Assembly (NCBI GenBank): GCA_043777755.1
Contig: JAYWHK010000093.1
Coordinates: forward strand, 1-30,292
DNA from: CANHEE01 sp043777755
Lineage (GTDB): Bacteria; Bacteroidota; Bacteroidia; Chitinophagales; Saprospiraceae
DNA length: 30,292 nt
Direction: 5' to 3'
The notes under the pieces are model-generated. The model worked only from the letters and a program-made list of their open reading frames with translations, ran no database searches and was not told where the DNA came from. Both the position numbers and the translations under genes were made by a program. Below are positions 14,080-23,006 of this stretch, in pieces (within the stretch, counting starts at the first letter, position 1; every line of letters starts with the position of its first letter).

Positions 14080-15067
14080 ACACACAGTTTAAATACTTAA
14101 ATCCGTGGCGTAACGTATTCACGTACTCAATAGAAACGCCAACCAATAAAGCTATTTTGGCATTGTCAAAATCAGTAGAGATAATCAAAGAGCAAGCAAA
14201 CTCTTTCTCTTTTAAAGAAGCTCCCTGTTCGATTCCTTCTGTTCGACCTTTTTCGATACCTTTTTCAATACCTTTTTCAAAGCCTTCTTCAAAAAGTTCT
14301 TCTTTTAACATATCATAAGTATTCATATCTATGGTGTTTTTAAAATTATTAATGATGGTGCTTATTTTTTTAGGGCTAATATCGTTGTTTTTTAGGACAT
14401 ATACAAGTTGTGCGTAAAAAAAAGTATGCAAATACTCGTCGTTAGCTGTATTTTTAGCGTTTATTATTAAGGTTTCGAGGTTTTCGAGAACATATTTTTC
14501 TTTTGAGCCAAATTGTAGTGTTAGCAAAGCGTTGTGTAACAAGCCTGTTTGCATTGCTAAAATTTCTTCAGGACTCATTGTTGTTAAGTCGGTCAGTTGG
14601 TAATCAAAACTCGGAATATAAGGGAGCAATGATGAATCAATACCTTTGAAATAAGCTGAAAAGGGTTTATATTTCCAATGTTTGTCCTTTTTATTGTGGT
14701 ACACAATAATTGGAATAAGAGGAGTTAATGGTTGTTTATTTTTTTCACAATCCTGCCAAAATTCAAGCATATAGCGCATCAATTGCAGATGTGGATATTT
14801 TGGAACATAGCTTTTATGTTCAAAAATAAATGCTGCTTTGATAGGCGTTTTATTCGTACCATATTGACACTCCCAGACGATGTCGGCAAAATACTCTTCT
14901 AAGTCTGCTGTAATATATGATGTATTTGCTATTGTAAGTGATTGGAAATCAATATTTTTTACAATTTTTGAATCAAAAAAATGTTGTATATAATCACGTA
15001 CTACATCAAATCTTGAAAAAGCGACTTTGAAAAAATCATCATGCGGCTGTATGTTTTGATGTTCCAT
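14021..15067 (-). CDS. Rpn-family PD-(D/E)XK nuclease / putative transposase
   Basis: 348 aa. The N-terminal domain PHDDFFKVAFSRFDVVRDYI, then ADIVWECQY (D62), IKAAFIFEHKSY (E83, K85) and PLIPIIVYHNKK, is typical of the Rpn/YhgA-like (Transposase_31) family, with the D...ExK nuclease triad present. RpnA-type proteins are DNA endonucleases that promote RecA-independent recombination. A charged stretch EEGFEKGIEKGIEKG followed by RTEGIEQG (about 270-292) comes from 12-base tandem repeats near 14247-14285 and is common in this family. The last about 20 residues are encoded opposite the end of tsaE and look like read-through after an ancestral stop near the LRHGFKYLN segment. A TAnnTTTG box sits four bases before the ATG. 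Confidence 0.88.
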   Translation of the reverse strand: MEHQNIQPHDDFFKVAFSRFDVVRDYIQHFFDSKIVKNIDFQSLTIANTSYITADLEEYFADIVWECQYGTNKTPIKAAFIFEHKSYVPKYPHLQLMRYMLEFWQDCEKNKQPLTPLIPIIVYHNKKDKHWKYKPFSAYFKGIDSSLLPYIPSFDYQLTDLTTMSPEEILAMQTGLLHNALLTLQFGSKEKYVLENLETLIINAKNTANDEYLHTFFYAQLVYVLKNNDISPKKISTIINNFKNTIDMNTYDMLKEELFEEGFEKGIEKGIEKGRTEGIEQGASLKEKEFACSLIISTDFDNAKIALLVGVSIEYVNTLRHGFKYLNCVFKQSQNGDYFRLRLLYESQ

Positions 15068-15071
15068 GTAG

Positions 15072-15079
15072 CAAAGTTA
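15072..15079 (-). promoter_or_regulatory. Rpn-gene promoter implying a leaderless mRNA
   Basis: Minus-strand TAACTTTG matches TAnnTTTG exactly and is separated from the ATG (15065-15067) by only four bases, the same spacing as at tsaE. Confidence 0.5.
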
Positions 15080-15107
15080 GTATTTTTTGTATAAAAAACT
15101 TAGATAC

Positions 15108-16430
15108 CTAATTTTTCATCAAACCCATCAATCCGCTACACATGGTCGTTACACCTGTTTCGATGGTCGGACGAGGCAAAGGATAATACGTAGAAGAATG
15201 TAACGTTGGAAGTGTTCTATTCTCGGCTTTGAACTGCTCGATGCGTTTCGGATCTACAGAACCCAACCAATACAAAAATACTGGAATTTTAGGCGTAACG
15301 TCATCGCCAAAACGACCAAAATCCTCACTTACCATGACTGGTGGAACTTTTACAACATTTTGATTGCCAATACTTTGTTTGAAAAATTCAACTGTTTTGT
15401 TGGTCAATTCTGGGTTGTTATAGACCGCTGGAGATTCTTCTGGAGTAATAAAAACAATTGGATATTTTGATTCTGGCAAGCCAGCTGACATCGCAGCTGC
15501 TTTTGCTTTTGTTTTTATTTTTTCCAAAACAGCTTGTTTGGTTGCTTCGGAATACGTTCTAACGGTCAATTCTAAGTTCACTTCATTTGGTACAATGTTG
15601 CGTTTTGTACCACCGTGGATTGTTCCAACCGTAATAACAGCTGGCTCAATCGCAGAGATTTCCCGACTCACAATCGTCTGTAAATCAAGCACTAAGCGAG
15701 AAGCAATGACTACGGGGTCTTTTGTCAAATGTGGATAGGCTCCATGACCACCTTCACCCAAAACAGTAATGTTCACCGAATTGACATTCGCCATCATGTA
15801 CTCTGGACAGTAGCCGATTTGACCAGCGGGCAAACTCGAACTAACGTGCAATCCCAAACAATAATCTGGACGACCAAATTTAGCGTACAAGCCATTGTCC
15901 ATCATCGCTTTTGCCCCAACGACGATTTCCTCTGCTGGTTGTCCTACAAAAATGATTGTTCCTTTCCAATTTTTTTTCAATGCAGCCATCGTTTTTGCCA
16001 CACCAGCAAAAACGGTCATGTGCATATCATGACCGCAAGCGTGCATAACATCAACTTCTTTACCAGCGGCATCTTTCATTTTTTTTGTGCTGGAGTAGGG
16101 TAGCCCAGTTTCTTCTTTGACTGGCAAAGCGTCCATGTCAGCACGAACCAAGATTTTGGGACCATCGCCATTTTTTAAAATACCAACAACGCCACCGCCA
16201 AAATTTTCAAAAACTTCCAAGCCAGCTGAACGTAATTCTGCGGACATTCGCTTTGATGATTGTGTTTCTTGCAAACTCAATTCTGGATTTTTATGCAGCT
16301 CGAGGTACATTTTTTCCAAATCATTGATGTTGTTCTTTAAAGCATTAGAAATATCTTCTTTTTGCGCTAAAAGGTTAAAGCTCAAACTTTGAAGTACTAA
16401 AAATGCGATGCTTAATTTTTTGATTGTCAT
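15108..16430 (-). CDS. Exported M20-family amidohydrolase (aminoacylase/deacetylase-like)
   Basis: 440 aa from the chosen ATG. Residues 1-22 (MTIKKLSIAFLVLQSLSFNL then LA) form a signal peptide with probable cleavage before Q23. The metallopeptidase core shows RADMDALP (97-104), HACGHDMH (130-137; C132 and H134 as metal ligands), the catalytic GQPAEE (E167/E168), the H195 segment GLHVSSSLPAGQIGY, and SEDFGRFG near the C-terminus. M20 amidohydrolases remove acyl groups from N-acylated amino acids or similar compounds. A GTG 8 codons upstream overlaps the preceding gene and dilutes the signal peptide, so the ATG at 16428-16430 is preferred. Last gene of a four-gene operon, 16 bases after the dehydrogenase gene. 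Substrate unknown. Confidence 0.92.
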   Translation of the reverse strand: MTIKKLSIAFLVLQSLSFNLLAQKEDISNALKNNINDLEKMYLELHKNPELSLQETQSSKRMSAELRSAGLEVFENFGGGVVGILKNGDGPKILVRADMDALPVKEETGLPYSSTKKMKDAAGKEVDVMHACGHDMHMTVFAGVAKTMAALKKNWKGTIIFVGQPAEEIVVGAKAMMDNGLYAKFGRPDYCLGLHVSSSLPAGQIGYCPEYMMANVNSVNITVLGEGGHGAYPHLTKDPVVIASRLVLDLQTIVSREISAIEPAVITVGTIHGGTKRNIVPNEVNLELTVRTYSEATKQAVLEKIKTKAKAAAMSAGLPESKYPIVFITPEESPAVYNNPELTNKTVEFFKQSIGNQNVVKVPPVMVSEDFGRFGDDVTPKIPVFLYWLGSVDPKRIEQFKAENRTLPTLHSSTYYPLPRPTIETGVTTMCSGLMGLMKN

Positions 16431-16446
16431 ACGTTTATGTTTTATT

Positions 16447-17436
16447 TTATCCACAATACACCAAAGGTATATCTTTCATGGTGATTAATCCCGCAGGTGC
16501 AGCGACGACTCTTTTGACGGCATTTATTGTAATTGCCACTGTTCCGATGTCGCCATTTGTACCTTCGAGTGTTACTTTTAAGTTAGGTGTTCCGAAGATT
16601 TGAAGCGTATCGCAATCTTCGGGATTGCCCAAATATGCTAAAAAAGTCATTTTGCAAAAAACATTACCATCTTCGTCAATACCTTCTGCGGATTGATGAA
16701 GACCAACACATTTTCCTGTCGGAACGTCAAAAAAATCAGTTGTAATCCGTTCTTCTGCGACAACAGGTTCGATTTTTTCTTTATATTCCACTAATTTTTT
16801 ATTAAAAGCAGAAAAAATCATTGCCATACTTTCTGGCAAACCAACATGACCCATTCGACCACTTGCCATAGCTGCCTCAAATTCGGCAACACTCATTCCT
16901 GCACCAATTTTTTTCTGAAAAGGACCACGACGAGTAGCGGCATTTTGCGCTCTACGCAGGTCTATTTTATCTACTTTTTGGCTCAAAGCAGTAATGTTCA
17001 AAGGCAAACTGTCCAATAAAAACCCTGGATTTATACCTGTCGCTAAGACAGAAACACCGTTTGCTTTTGCTGCATTGTCTATTTCGGTAGCTTCGGTAGC
17101 ATGGTGATGCCAAGGAAAACTTAATTCCTCAGCGGTAGAAACCACGTTTAGTTTTTTTGAAACAATGTCTAAAATTTGATTTTTAAACAAGTCAAAATAA
17201 GAAGCCGTAGTATGTACAACTATCTCAGCATCAGTACTTTGTAGAACTTCATCAAGAGAGGATTTAACAATGACGCCAATATTTTTGGAAAGTCCAGCGA
17301 CCTCGCCTAAGTCTTTTCCAATTTTGTTTGGGTCAATATCCACCGCACCAACGATTTGCAAATTGTTGCGCTGTGCAACCAATCGAGCCATGGCACAACC
17401 AATTGGGCCAAGCCCGTAATGAATAACTTTTATCAT
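16447..17436 (-). CDS. NAD(P)-dependent dehydrogenase of the dihydrodipicolinate-reductase / 2,4-diaminopentanoate-dehydrogenase type
   Basis: 329 aa. N-terminal Rossmann fold with IHYGLGPIGCAMARLV (GLGPIG 8-13) and the acidic AVDIDPNKIG after strand two. VVHTTASY, the central ATGINPGFLLDSLPL and the AATRRGPFQKKIGAGMS segment resemble proteins annotated as 2,4-diaminopentanoate dehydrogenase, an ornithine-fermentation enzyme, and differ from true DapB, which is shorter (about 240-270 aa) and has an HHxxK motif that I do not see. So an amine or amino-acid oxidoreductase is likely, with substrate open. The ATG overlaps the stop of the acyltransferase gene (ATGA), indicating translational coupling. 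Confidence 0.72.
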   Translation of the reverse strand: MIKVIHYGLGPIGCAMARLVAQRNNLQIVGAVDIDPNKIGKDLGEVAGLSKNIGVIVKSSLDEVLQSTDAEIVVHTTASYFDLFKNQILDIVSKKLNVVSTAEELSFPWHHHATEATEIDNAAKANGVSVLATGINPGFLLDSLPLNITALSQKVDKIDLRRAQNAATRRGPFQKKIGAGMSVAEFEAAMASGRMGHVGLPESMAMIFSAFNKKLVEYKEKIEPVVAEERITTDFFDVPTGKCVGLHQSAEGIDEDGNVFCKMTFLAYLGNPEDCDTLQIFGTPNLKVTLEGTNGDIGTVAITINAVKRVVAAPAGLITMKDIPLVYCG

Positions 17437-18539
17437 ATTTTTAGGTTTTTTAATTTCAAAATAGGCATTTCAAAATAGTGATAAGAAAGCCAGCTTAACG
17501 TTGTTGATGCCACGAAAGTAAGCAACATAAAACTAAAAACGTACAAAGGATTGTCTAACACAATATTGTGATTTATACAATATTGAAAAAATAAATGGAC
17601 GAAAATCAAATGAAAAACGTACAATCCGTAACTCATTTTTCCCAATTGGCTCAAAATATGTTGTTCATTTATTTTTAAATGGCTATTTTTTACAACAAAA
17701 AGAGCAATCAGTAAGGTGAATAAAATAGAAAAAACATTGAGTTTTAGGATGTGCGTTAGCCCTAAAAAAGTACTTATTTCTTTTTCAAAAATAACCGCAA
17801 CAATCAAAAATAAGATAAAAATAGACTGATAAATAACGGCAAAAGCGTTGATTTTTTCACTCAACCAATCGTGTTTTGTTGCTACGAAAAAGCCAAGCAA
17901 GCCGCCTGCCGCAAACAAATCAATATTTGTGAACAAATCATTGTCTTCAATAGTGCTGTTTGGAATATAATGTGCATACAAAAGCCTAAAAATCGGTGCG
18001 GAAAACCAAAACGCAAGTAATATTTTGGGTAAATGACGCAGCGGCAAAAAAGCAATAATAAAACACCAAAGTAGATAAAAATGTTCTTCAATACACAATG
18101 ACCAAAATACGACCAAAGGTGTATTTCGAGGAAAATTATCGTGCGCAATCATTTGGTAATTTTCTAAAAAAGCCAAAGACGACCACCATTGCGGCTCGTA
18201 ACCTCCTCCTATCATTCTGAAACCCAAACTGCTTGCCCAAGGCTCAGGAAATGCCAATGCAAAAATTACCACCAAGAAAAATAAAGGCATAATCCGCAAA
18301 GCTCTGTTCTTTAAAAAACGGAGAATATCCAAACGATTAGACTTGTTTTTTTCTTGAGATAAAATATAAGTAATCAAAAATCCACTCAATACAAAAAAGA
18401 AAACAACGCCAATACCACCACCTCTTTTGAGAAGTTTGAACCAAGGCATAGCATCTCCTTGCAACGGTATGTGAAGCAAAAAAACTTTAAAAAACGCAAA
18501 AAAACGCAATGCGTCAATGCTGTGAAATCGTTGATTCAA
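17433..18539 (-). CDS. Membrane acyltransferase-3 family protein (OafA/YrhL type), TTG start
   Basis: 368 aa with about ten hydrophobic segments spread over the whole length. The N-terminus RFHSIDALRFFAFFKVFLLH with the conserved His (H23), GGGIGVVFFFVLSGFLITYIL, and FWSLCIEEHFYLLW are hallmarks of the acyltransferase-3 family, which transfers acyl groups (often acetyl) to sugars, lipids or peptides at the inner membrane. The frame opens after the stop of the upstream gene at 18560 and the first ATG (about codon 31) would remove the conserved N-terminus; TTG at 18537-18539 is the best start. Second gene of the operon, 18 bases after the monooxygenase gene and overlapping the dehydrogenase gene by four bases. 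Confidence 0.9.
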   Translation of the reverse strand: MNQRFHSIDALRFFAFFKVFLLHIPLQGDAMPWFKLLKRGGGIGVVFFFVLSGFLITYILSQEKNKSNRLDILRFLKNRALRIMPLFFLVVIFALAFPEPWASSLGFRMIGGGYEPQWWSSLAFLENYQMIAHDNFPRNTPLVVFWSLCIEEHFYLLWCFIIAFLPLRHLPKILLAFWFSAPIFRLLYAHYIPNSTIEDNDLFTNIDLFAAGGLLGFFVATKHDWLSEKINAFAVIYQSIFILFLIVAVIFEKEISTFLGLTHILKLNVFSILFTLLIALFVVKNSHLKINEQHILSQLGKMSYGLYVFHLIFVHLFFQYCINHNIVLDNPLYVFSFMLLTFVASTTLSWLSYHYFEMPILKLKNLKI

Positions 18540-18557
18540 AATGTATTGTTGATGTTT

Positions 18558-19724
18558 TTACATATACCTCAAATCGCCCGTTGTCAATGGTGTTACAGGT
18601 TCTTCTTTTGGTGTACGTCCTTGAATTTCAGATAGTTTTGCATTTGGTAAATAAGGTAAAACGTATTTTCCAAACAATTTACATTCTTCTAACAAAGGAT
18701 AACCCGAAAAAATGAATGACCTCATACCCATGTCCATATAACGGTTTATTTTTTCTAAAATTTGGTCAGGCGTGCCAACCAAGGCAGCACCGCAACCGCT
18801 TCTTGCACGACCAATTCCTGTCCAAAGATTTGGCTCTACAAAATCATCAGCATCAGCCAAACGATTCCGAATCTCATCTTGTCGCAAAACACCAGCCGAC
18901 ATAGAATCTTGCGTTCTGTGTTTTAAAGCTGCCGCTTGTTGTGCATCAAATTTAGACATCATTTTTCTTGTAAAAGCCCTTGCGTCAGCTTCTGTTTCAC
19001 GAACAACAACATGAACCCTAAAACCAAAGTCAATCTTTCTATCGTATTTGGCGGCTCTTGCGCTGAGGTCTTGCATTGTTGCATAAATATTTTCTTCTGG
19101 CTCAGGCCACATCAAAAATACATCGCAGTACTTGGCACAAACTTCTCTTGAACCTTCCGCTATTCCACCAAAATAAAGCATTGGTCCTCCATTTTGTTGG
19201 TATGGCTTTGCGGCATTGGCAGGCATATCGAACTTGTAAATTTCTCCATCATATTGAATACGGTCTTGTGTCCATGCCTGTTTCAAAATTTCAATTACTT
19301 CTGTACAACGTTGATAACGCAAATCAGGTGACTCTCGCAAACCTGGCAAATCAGAGTTGATGATATTGACGGTTAGCCTACCTTTAAGGATATGGTCTAA
19401 AGTAGAAAGATGACGAGCCAACATGGGCGGGTGGATTTCACCTGTCCGAATAGCCGTAAGCATATTGATTTGTTTGGTTTGCGTAGCCATCGCAGCTGCA
19501 AAAGGCAACACTTCTTGTCCAACCACATAAGACGTTGGCAAAAGGATATTTTTATAGCCCAGCTTGTCAGCGGCGGTCATAATATTACTACAGTTTTTGT
19601 AGTTGCTACGTCTTTTTGGGTCGAGCTGTCCGAGGTACTGTGTGTCGCCACCACACAAATCATCAAACCAAGCAATTTCTGCAACACGTTGCTCAGTACG
19701 AATGGAAACAGGAGAATAAGTCAT
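18558..19724 (-). CDS. LLM-class flavin-dependent monooxygenase, SsuD-like
   Basis: 388 aa. It reads as a luciferase-like TIM-barrel oxygenase closest in my judgement to the alkanesulfonate monooxygenase SsuD: GDTQYLG near the N-terminus, ADKLGYKNILLPT, ARHLSTLDHILKGRLTVNII, MLYFGGIAEGSREVCAKYCD, DFGFRVHVVVRETEADA, PNLWTGIGRARSGCGAALVG and SFIFSGYPLLEECKLFGKYV. SsuD cleaves C1+ sulfonates with FMNH2 and O2, needing a separate flavin reductase (SsuE), which is absent here. Relatives act on other organosulfur or amine compounds, so the substrate is not fixed. First gene of a four-gene operon, divergent from a TonB-dependent receptor across 284 bases. Confidence 0.9.
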   Translation of the reverse strand: MTYSPVSIRTEQRVAEIAWFDDLCGGDTQYLGQLDPKRRSNYKNCSNIMTAADKLGYKNILLPTSYVVGQEVLPFAAAMATQTKQINMLTAIRTGEIHPPMLARHLSTLDHILKGRLTVNIINSDLPGLRESPDLRYQRCTEVIEILKQAWTQDRIQYDGEIYKFDMPANAAKPYQQNGGPMLYFGGIAEGSREVCAKYCDVFLMWPEPEENIYATMQDLSARAAKYDRKIDFGFRVHVVVRETEADARAFTRKMMSKFDAQQAAALKHRTQDSMSAGVLRQDEIRNRLADADDFVEPNLWTGIGRARSGCGAALVGTPDQILEKINRYMDMGMRSFIFSGYPLLEECKLFGKYVLPYLPNAKLSEIQGRTPKEEPVTPLTTGDLRYM

Positions 19725-19757
19725 AAAAGAAAATTAAATTTTTAAATTTTTATATTG

Positions 19758-19765
19758 CAAAAATA
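19758..19765 (-). promoter_or_regulatory. Possible promoter of the monooxygenase operon
   Basis: Minus-strand TATTTTTG matches TAnnTTTG and would start transcription near 19752, 28 bases before the ATG. A second minus-strand match, TACTTTTG at 19921-19928, would give a leader of about 190 bases. The DNA is extremely AT-rich, so chance matches are likely. No plus-strand match for the divergent receptor gene is evident. Confidence 0.35.
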
Positions 19766-20008
19766 TTTTTAAATATTAAAATAAAATAAGTATAAATATT
19801 TATTTGTCAATTGTTTATGCTAAAAAAAAGTATATGATTTTATTTTTATTTTGAATTTAACTTTAGTTAAAATGAATTAACTAAAAATTTATGAAAAAAA
19901 ATATATATCATTAAGTGATGCAAAAGTAAAATATTATTTCTAATTTCACACATTCAAATAATGAAAATTAAATAAAACAAATTTTTTGAACCAAATTTTA
20001 AAAATGTT

Positions 20009-22846
20009 ATGATGAAGAAAATTCTTACACTGAGTTCTTTTTTATTACTTAGCCTTGGGCTTTTTGCCCAAACAGTTATCAAAGGAAAAGTTATTGATAA
20101 CGAAAACAATGAGCCGTTGCCAGGTGCAACGATTCGTGCAAAAGCATCAAATGCCATTGCAGTAACGGATATTGATGGTAATTTTACAATCAGCCTTAGA
20201 GATAAGCTACCTCAAATTTTGATGGTTTCTTATGTTGGCTACCGTATGTCAGAAGTTGAAGCTGCTGAGAATATGGAGGTAAAGTTATTTACACAAGTAC
20301 TTTCTGCGGAAGAGGTTGTCGTTTCGGCAAGCCGTGTAGAAGAAGCATTGGTGAAAGCAGCTGTTACAGTTGAAAAACTAAATGCTCGTCAGTTGGCACA
20401 ATCTGCTTCGGTGAATCCTTATGATGCCTTGGGTGGCTTGAAAGGTGTGGACATCTTGACACAAAGTTTGACATTTAAGTCTGTGAACTTGCGTGGTTTT
20501 GGTGCAAACAACAACAACCGTTTTGTACAATTGACAGATGGTATGGATAACCGTTCACCAGGTTTAGGTTTCGGTTTTGGTAATGCAGCTGGTATTTCTG
20601 ACTTAGATGTTCAGAGTATTGAGTTGTTGCCAGGAGCATCTTCTGCTTTGTACGGTCCAGATGCCTTACAAGGTTTGATGCTTACAAAATCAAAAAATCC
20701 TTTTCAAACACAAGGTTTGAGCGCACAAGTTCGTGTAGGTGTAAATAATGTAGGCAATGATGATTTCAGCGCACCAACACCTTACACTGATATTGCAGTG
20801 CGTTATGCAAAGGCAATCACTCCAAAGTTGGCTTTCAAAGCGAACATTCAACGTTTGGACGGTACTGACTTCGTAGCGAATGATTACAGCGACCGTTCTC
20901 ACCGTGGTCGTCCAGGTTTTTTCAAAACAGATGCAGCAGCTAAAACTGTTACATTAGGTTATGTTCCAAACAATGACCCAAATGCAAATTTAGCGTATGA
21001 TGGTGTGAACATTTATGGTGATGACTTTACCAATGGCGGTGCTTTTGCATTTCCTGCGACTTCTCCTTATACTACTTTACAAGGAAAAACGGTTACTCGT
21101 ACAGGTTACAAAGAAGTTGATTTGACAGGTGATGCTGGTAAAGTTTGGAACAACCGTGCAAGTGCTGCTTTACATTACAAAATCACTGACAAAATCGAAG
21201 CGTCATTGGGTTGGTACCATGGAGCTGGTAACTTCTTCCGTACAGCAGGTTTCCGTGAATACTTTCCTAATTACAACCGTAACCAATTCAAATTGGAAGT
21301 TTCAAGCCCTGATTTCTTTGTTCGTGCTTACCGTACAACTCAAGAAGCAGTTGGTTTTAATGTTGGTCAATTGGCTCATCGTCTAAACCTTATCGCTAAA
21401 CCAACAGCAAAATGGGGCGATGATTTTGGTAAGGCATACAGCGTTCCTGGAACAAGCATTGATGCAGCTCGTGCTGCGGCTGATGCAGCTAAATTTTTAC
21501 CAGGCTCAGCATTGTTCAATCTATACCGTGACTCTTTGGTAAATACCAATAACAATGTTGCGTTGAAAGGTGCAAAACAAAATGGTGTTAGTTTTCAAGA
21601 CAATTCTTCTATGACACACGCAGAAGGAATGTACAATTTTAGCCGTTTTTTACCTCAAAATCTTGAAGTTGTGGCAGGTGCAAGTTACCGTTACTACCAA
21701 ATGGCAACAAAAGGTACTATTTTCCCTGCAACTTCTACGGGCAAAGAATTTACAATTGCTGAGGTTGGTGCTTATGCACAGGCTTCTTACAACATCAAAA
21801 TTGCTGATAAAATCAGCTTTAAGCCAACAGTTGGCGCACGTTATGACAAAAATGAATATTTTGATGGTGGTTTAACACCACGTGTTTCGGGTGCATTAGA
21901 TGTGTATGGTCACAACATTCGTGCTTCTTGGCAGAGTGCTTTCCGTAACCCTTCTGCGAATCAATTGTTAGCTGATGGTAAAATTGGTGAAGTTGGTGGT
22001 TCTCGTGCTGCTTTGGAAGCGGCTGGTTTATTTACAAACAAAGCATACACTGAAGCTTCTGTTGTGAAATACCGTGCTTCTAAAAACGCTGCTGATTTGG
22101 TTACTTATGAGCCAGATCCTGCTGCGTTCACTACTGAAAAAATCAAAACTTGGGAAGTGGGTTACAAAACATTGATTGCTAACCGTATTTTCGTAGATGC
22201 TTTCTATTACAACAGTACTTACAATGATTTTATTGCAACACAAAACTACATTCAAGCAACAACTGGAACGGGTGCTGATGTGTTGAATCCTGCTACATCA
22301 AAAACATACCAAGTGAACTTCAATAATTTCAATGAGATTTTTGTAACGGGCGCAGGTCTTGGTCTTGAAGTAGCAATTGTAAAAGGATTTACTGTAAATG
22401 CTAACTATGCGAATCAAATAGGTAAAATCACTTTGAAGGACAACGCTGGCGTTGTTAGAAAAGATGCTTTTGGCAATGAACTTATCAAACGTAAAATGAG
22501 CGACCCTGTAGTAGCTCAGGTTGGTCGTAACTTCTTTATTTCTCCTGAAAACCGTTTCAATATCGGTTTTGGAAACTCAAAAGTAACTAAAAACCTTGGT
22601 TTTAACGTTAATTACCGTTGGACTGATAAAATGTGGGTCGAGCAAGGAAATACAGCTGGTGATATTATGTTGCCAAGTTGGACAAGCCTTGACGCACAAG
22701 TATCTTTCCGTTTGCCAAAAGTAAAATCAACTATCAAGGTTGGTGCAACTAACTTAATGAATAAATATTATTCTCAAGGTTATGGTTTGGCTCAAATCGG
22801 TGGTATGTATTATGTTGCATTCACGTATGATCCATTAAGTTTCTAA
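20009..22846 (+). CDS. TonB-dependent outer-membrane receptor with carboxypeptidase-regulatory-like domain
   Basis: 945 aa. Signal peptide 1-20 (LLLSLGLFA before Q21). Residues 22-95 form a CarboxypepD_reg-like Ig domain (VIKGKVIDNENNEPLPGATI, TDIDGNFTI, ILMVSYVGYR). The plug follows at about 103-230 (VSASRVEEALV, NLRGFG, VQLTDGMDNR, IELLPGASSALYGPDAL), and the rest is a beta-barrel ending in YVAFTYDPLSF. The plug and barrel lack the SusC-type 'DVVVVGYG' segment and there is no SusD partner, so it is more like a siderophore- or small-molecule-type receptor that takes ligand through the outer membrane using TonB energy. Divergent from the monooxygenase operon, which may process its ligand. ATGs at 20009 and 20012 are both possible. 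Confidence 0.95.
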   Translation: MMKKILTLSSFLLLSLGLFAQTVIKGKVIDNENNEPLPGATIRAKASNAIAVTDIDGNFTISLRDKLPQILMVSYVGYRMSEVEAAENMEVKLFTQVLSAEEVVVSASRVEEALVKAAVTVEKLNARQLAQSASVNPYDALGGLKGVDILTQSLTFKSVNLRGFGANNNNRFVQLTDGMDNRSPGLGFGFGNAAGISDLDVQSIELLPGASSALYGPDALQGLMLTKSKNPFQTQGLSAQVRVGVNNVGNDDFSAPTPYTDIAVRYAKAITPKLAFKANIQRLDGTDFVANDYSDRSHRGRPGFFKTDAAAKTVTLGYVPNNDPNANLAYDGVNIYGDDFTNGGAFAFPATSPYTTLQGKTVTRTGYKEVDLTGDAGKVWNNRASAALHYKITDKIEASLGWYHGAGNFFRTAGFREYFPNYNRNQFKLEVSSPDFFVRAYRTTQEAVGFNVGQLAHRLNLIAKPTAKWGDDFGKAYSVPGTSIDAARAAADAAKFLPGSALFNLYRDSLVNTNNNVALKGAKQNGVSFQDNSSMTHAEGMYNFSRFLPQNLEVVAGASYRYYQMATKGTIFPATSTGKEFTIAEVGAYAQASYNIKIADKISFKPTVGARYDKNEYFDGGLTPRVSGALDVYGHNIRASWQSAFRNPSANQLLADGKIGEVGGSRAALEAAGLFTNKAYTEASVVKYRASKNAADLVTYEPDPAAFTTEKIKTWEVGYKTLIANRIFVDAFYYNSTYNDFIATQNYIQATTGTGADVLNPATSKTYQVNFNNFNEIFVTGAGLGLEVAIVKGFTVNANYANQIGKITLKDNAGVVRKDAFGNELIKRKMSDPVVAQVGRNFFISPENRFNIGFGNSKVTKNLGFNVNYRWTDKMWVEQGNTAGDIMLPSWTSLDAQVSFRLPKVKSTIKVGATNLMNKYYSQGYGLAQIGGMYYVAFTYDPLSF

Positions 22847-22867
22847 TTTTTTTAGAGAAAATAATAT

Positions 22868-22910
22868 AAAAACGCCTAATTTTTGAGCAATCAAAAGTTA
22901 GGCGTTTTTT
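22868..22910 (+). terminator. Strong bidirectional intrinsic terminator
   Basis: AACGCCTAATTTTTGA (22870-22885) pairs with TCAAAAGTTAGGCGTT (22890-22905), 16 bp with one wobble, around a GCAA tetraloop; T tract to 22910. The A tract on the left supplies a T tract for minus-strand transcripts of pdxJ, which stops about 100 bases away. Confidence 0.9.
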
Positions 22911-23006
22911 ATATTTTCAAGTAGTAATGTCTAAATAAACACGGTTGTGAAACTTCGTAATCTATTGATAATCAGCACTTTTACGACTTATAGACTTATT
23001 GATTAC

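Noticed and set aside
14247..14285. 12-base tandem repeats as a CRISPR or mobile repeat
   Set aside because: They are in frame and encode the GIEKGIEKG stretch typical of Rpn-family C-termini.
16431..16454. GTG start for the M20 amidohydrolase
   Set aside because: It overlaps the dehydrogenase gene and places a charged stretch before the signal peptide; the ATG at 16430 gives a normal signal peptide.
16447..17436. Assignment as DapB (lysine biosynthesis)
   Set aside because: It is too long and lacks the DapB HHxxK-type motif; the central segments fit the diaminopentanoate-dehydrogenase-like group better.
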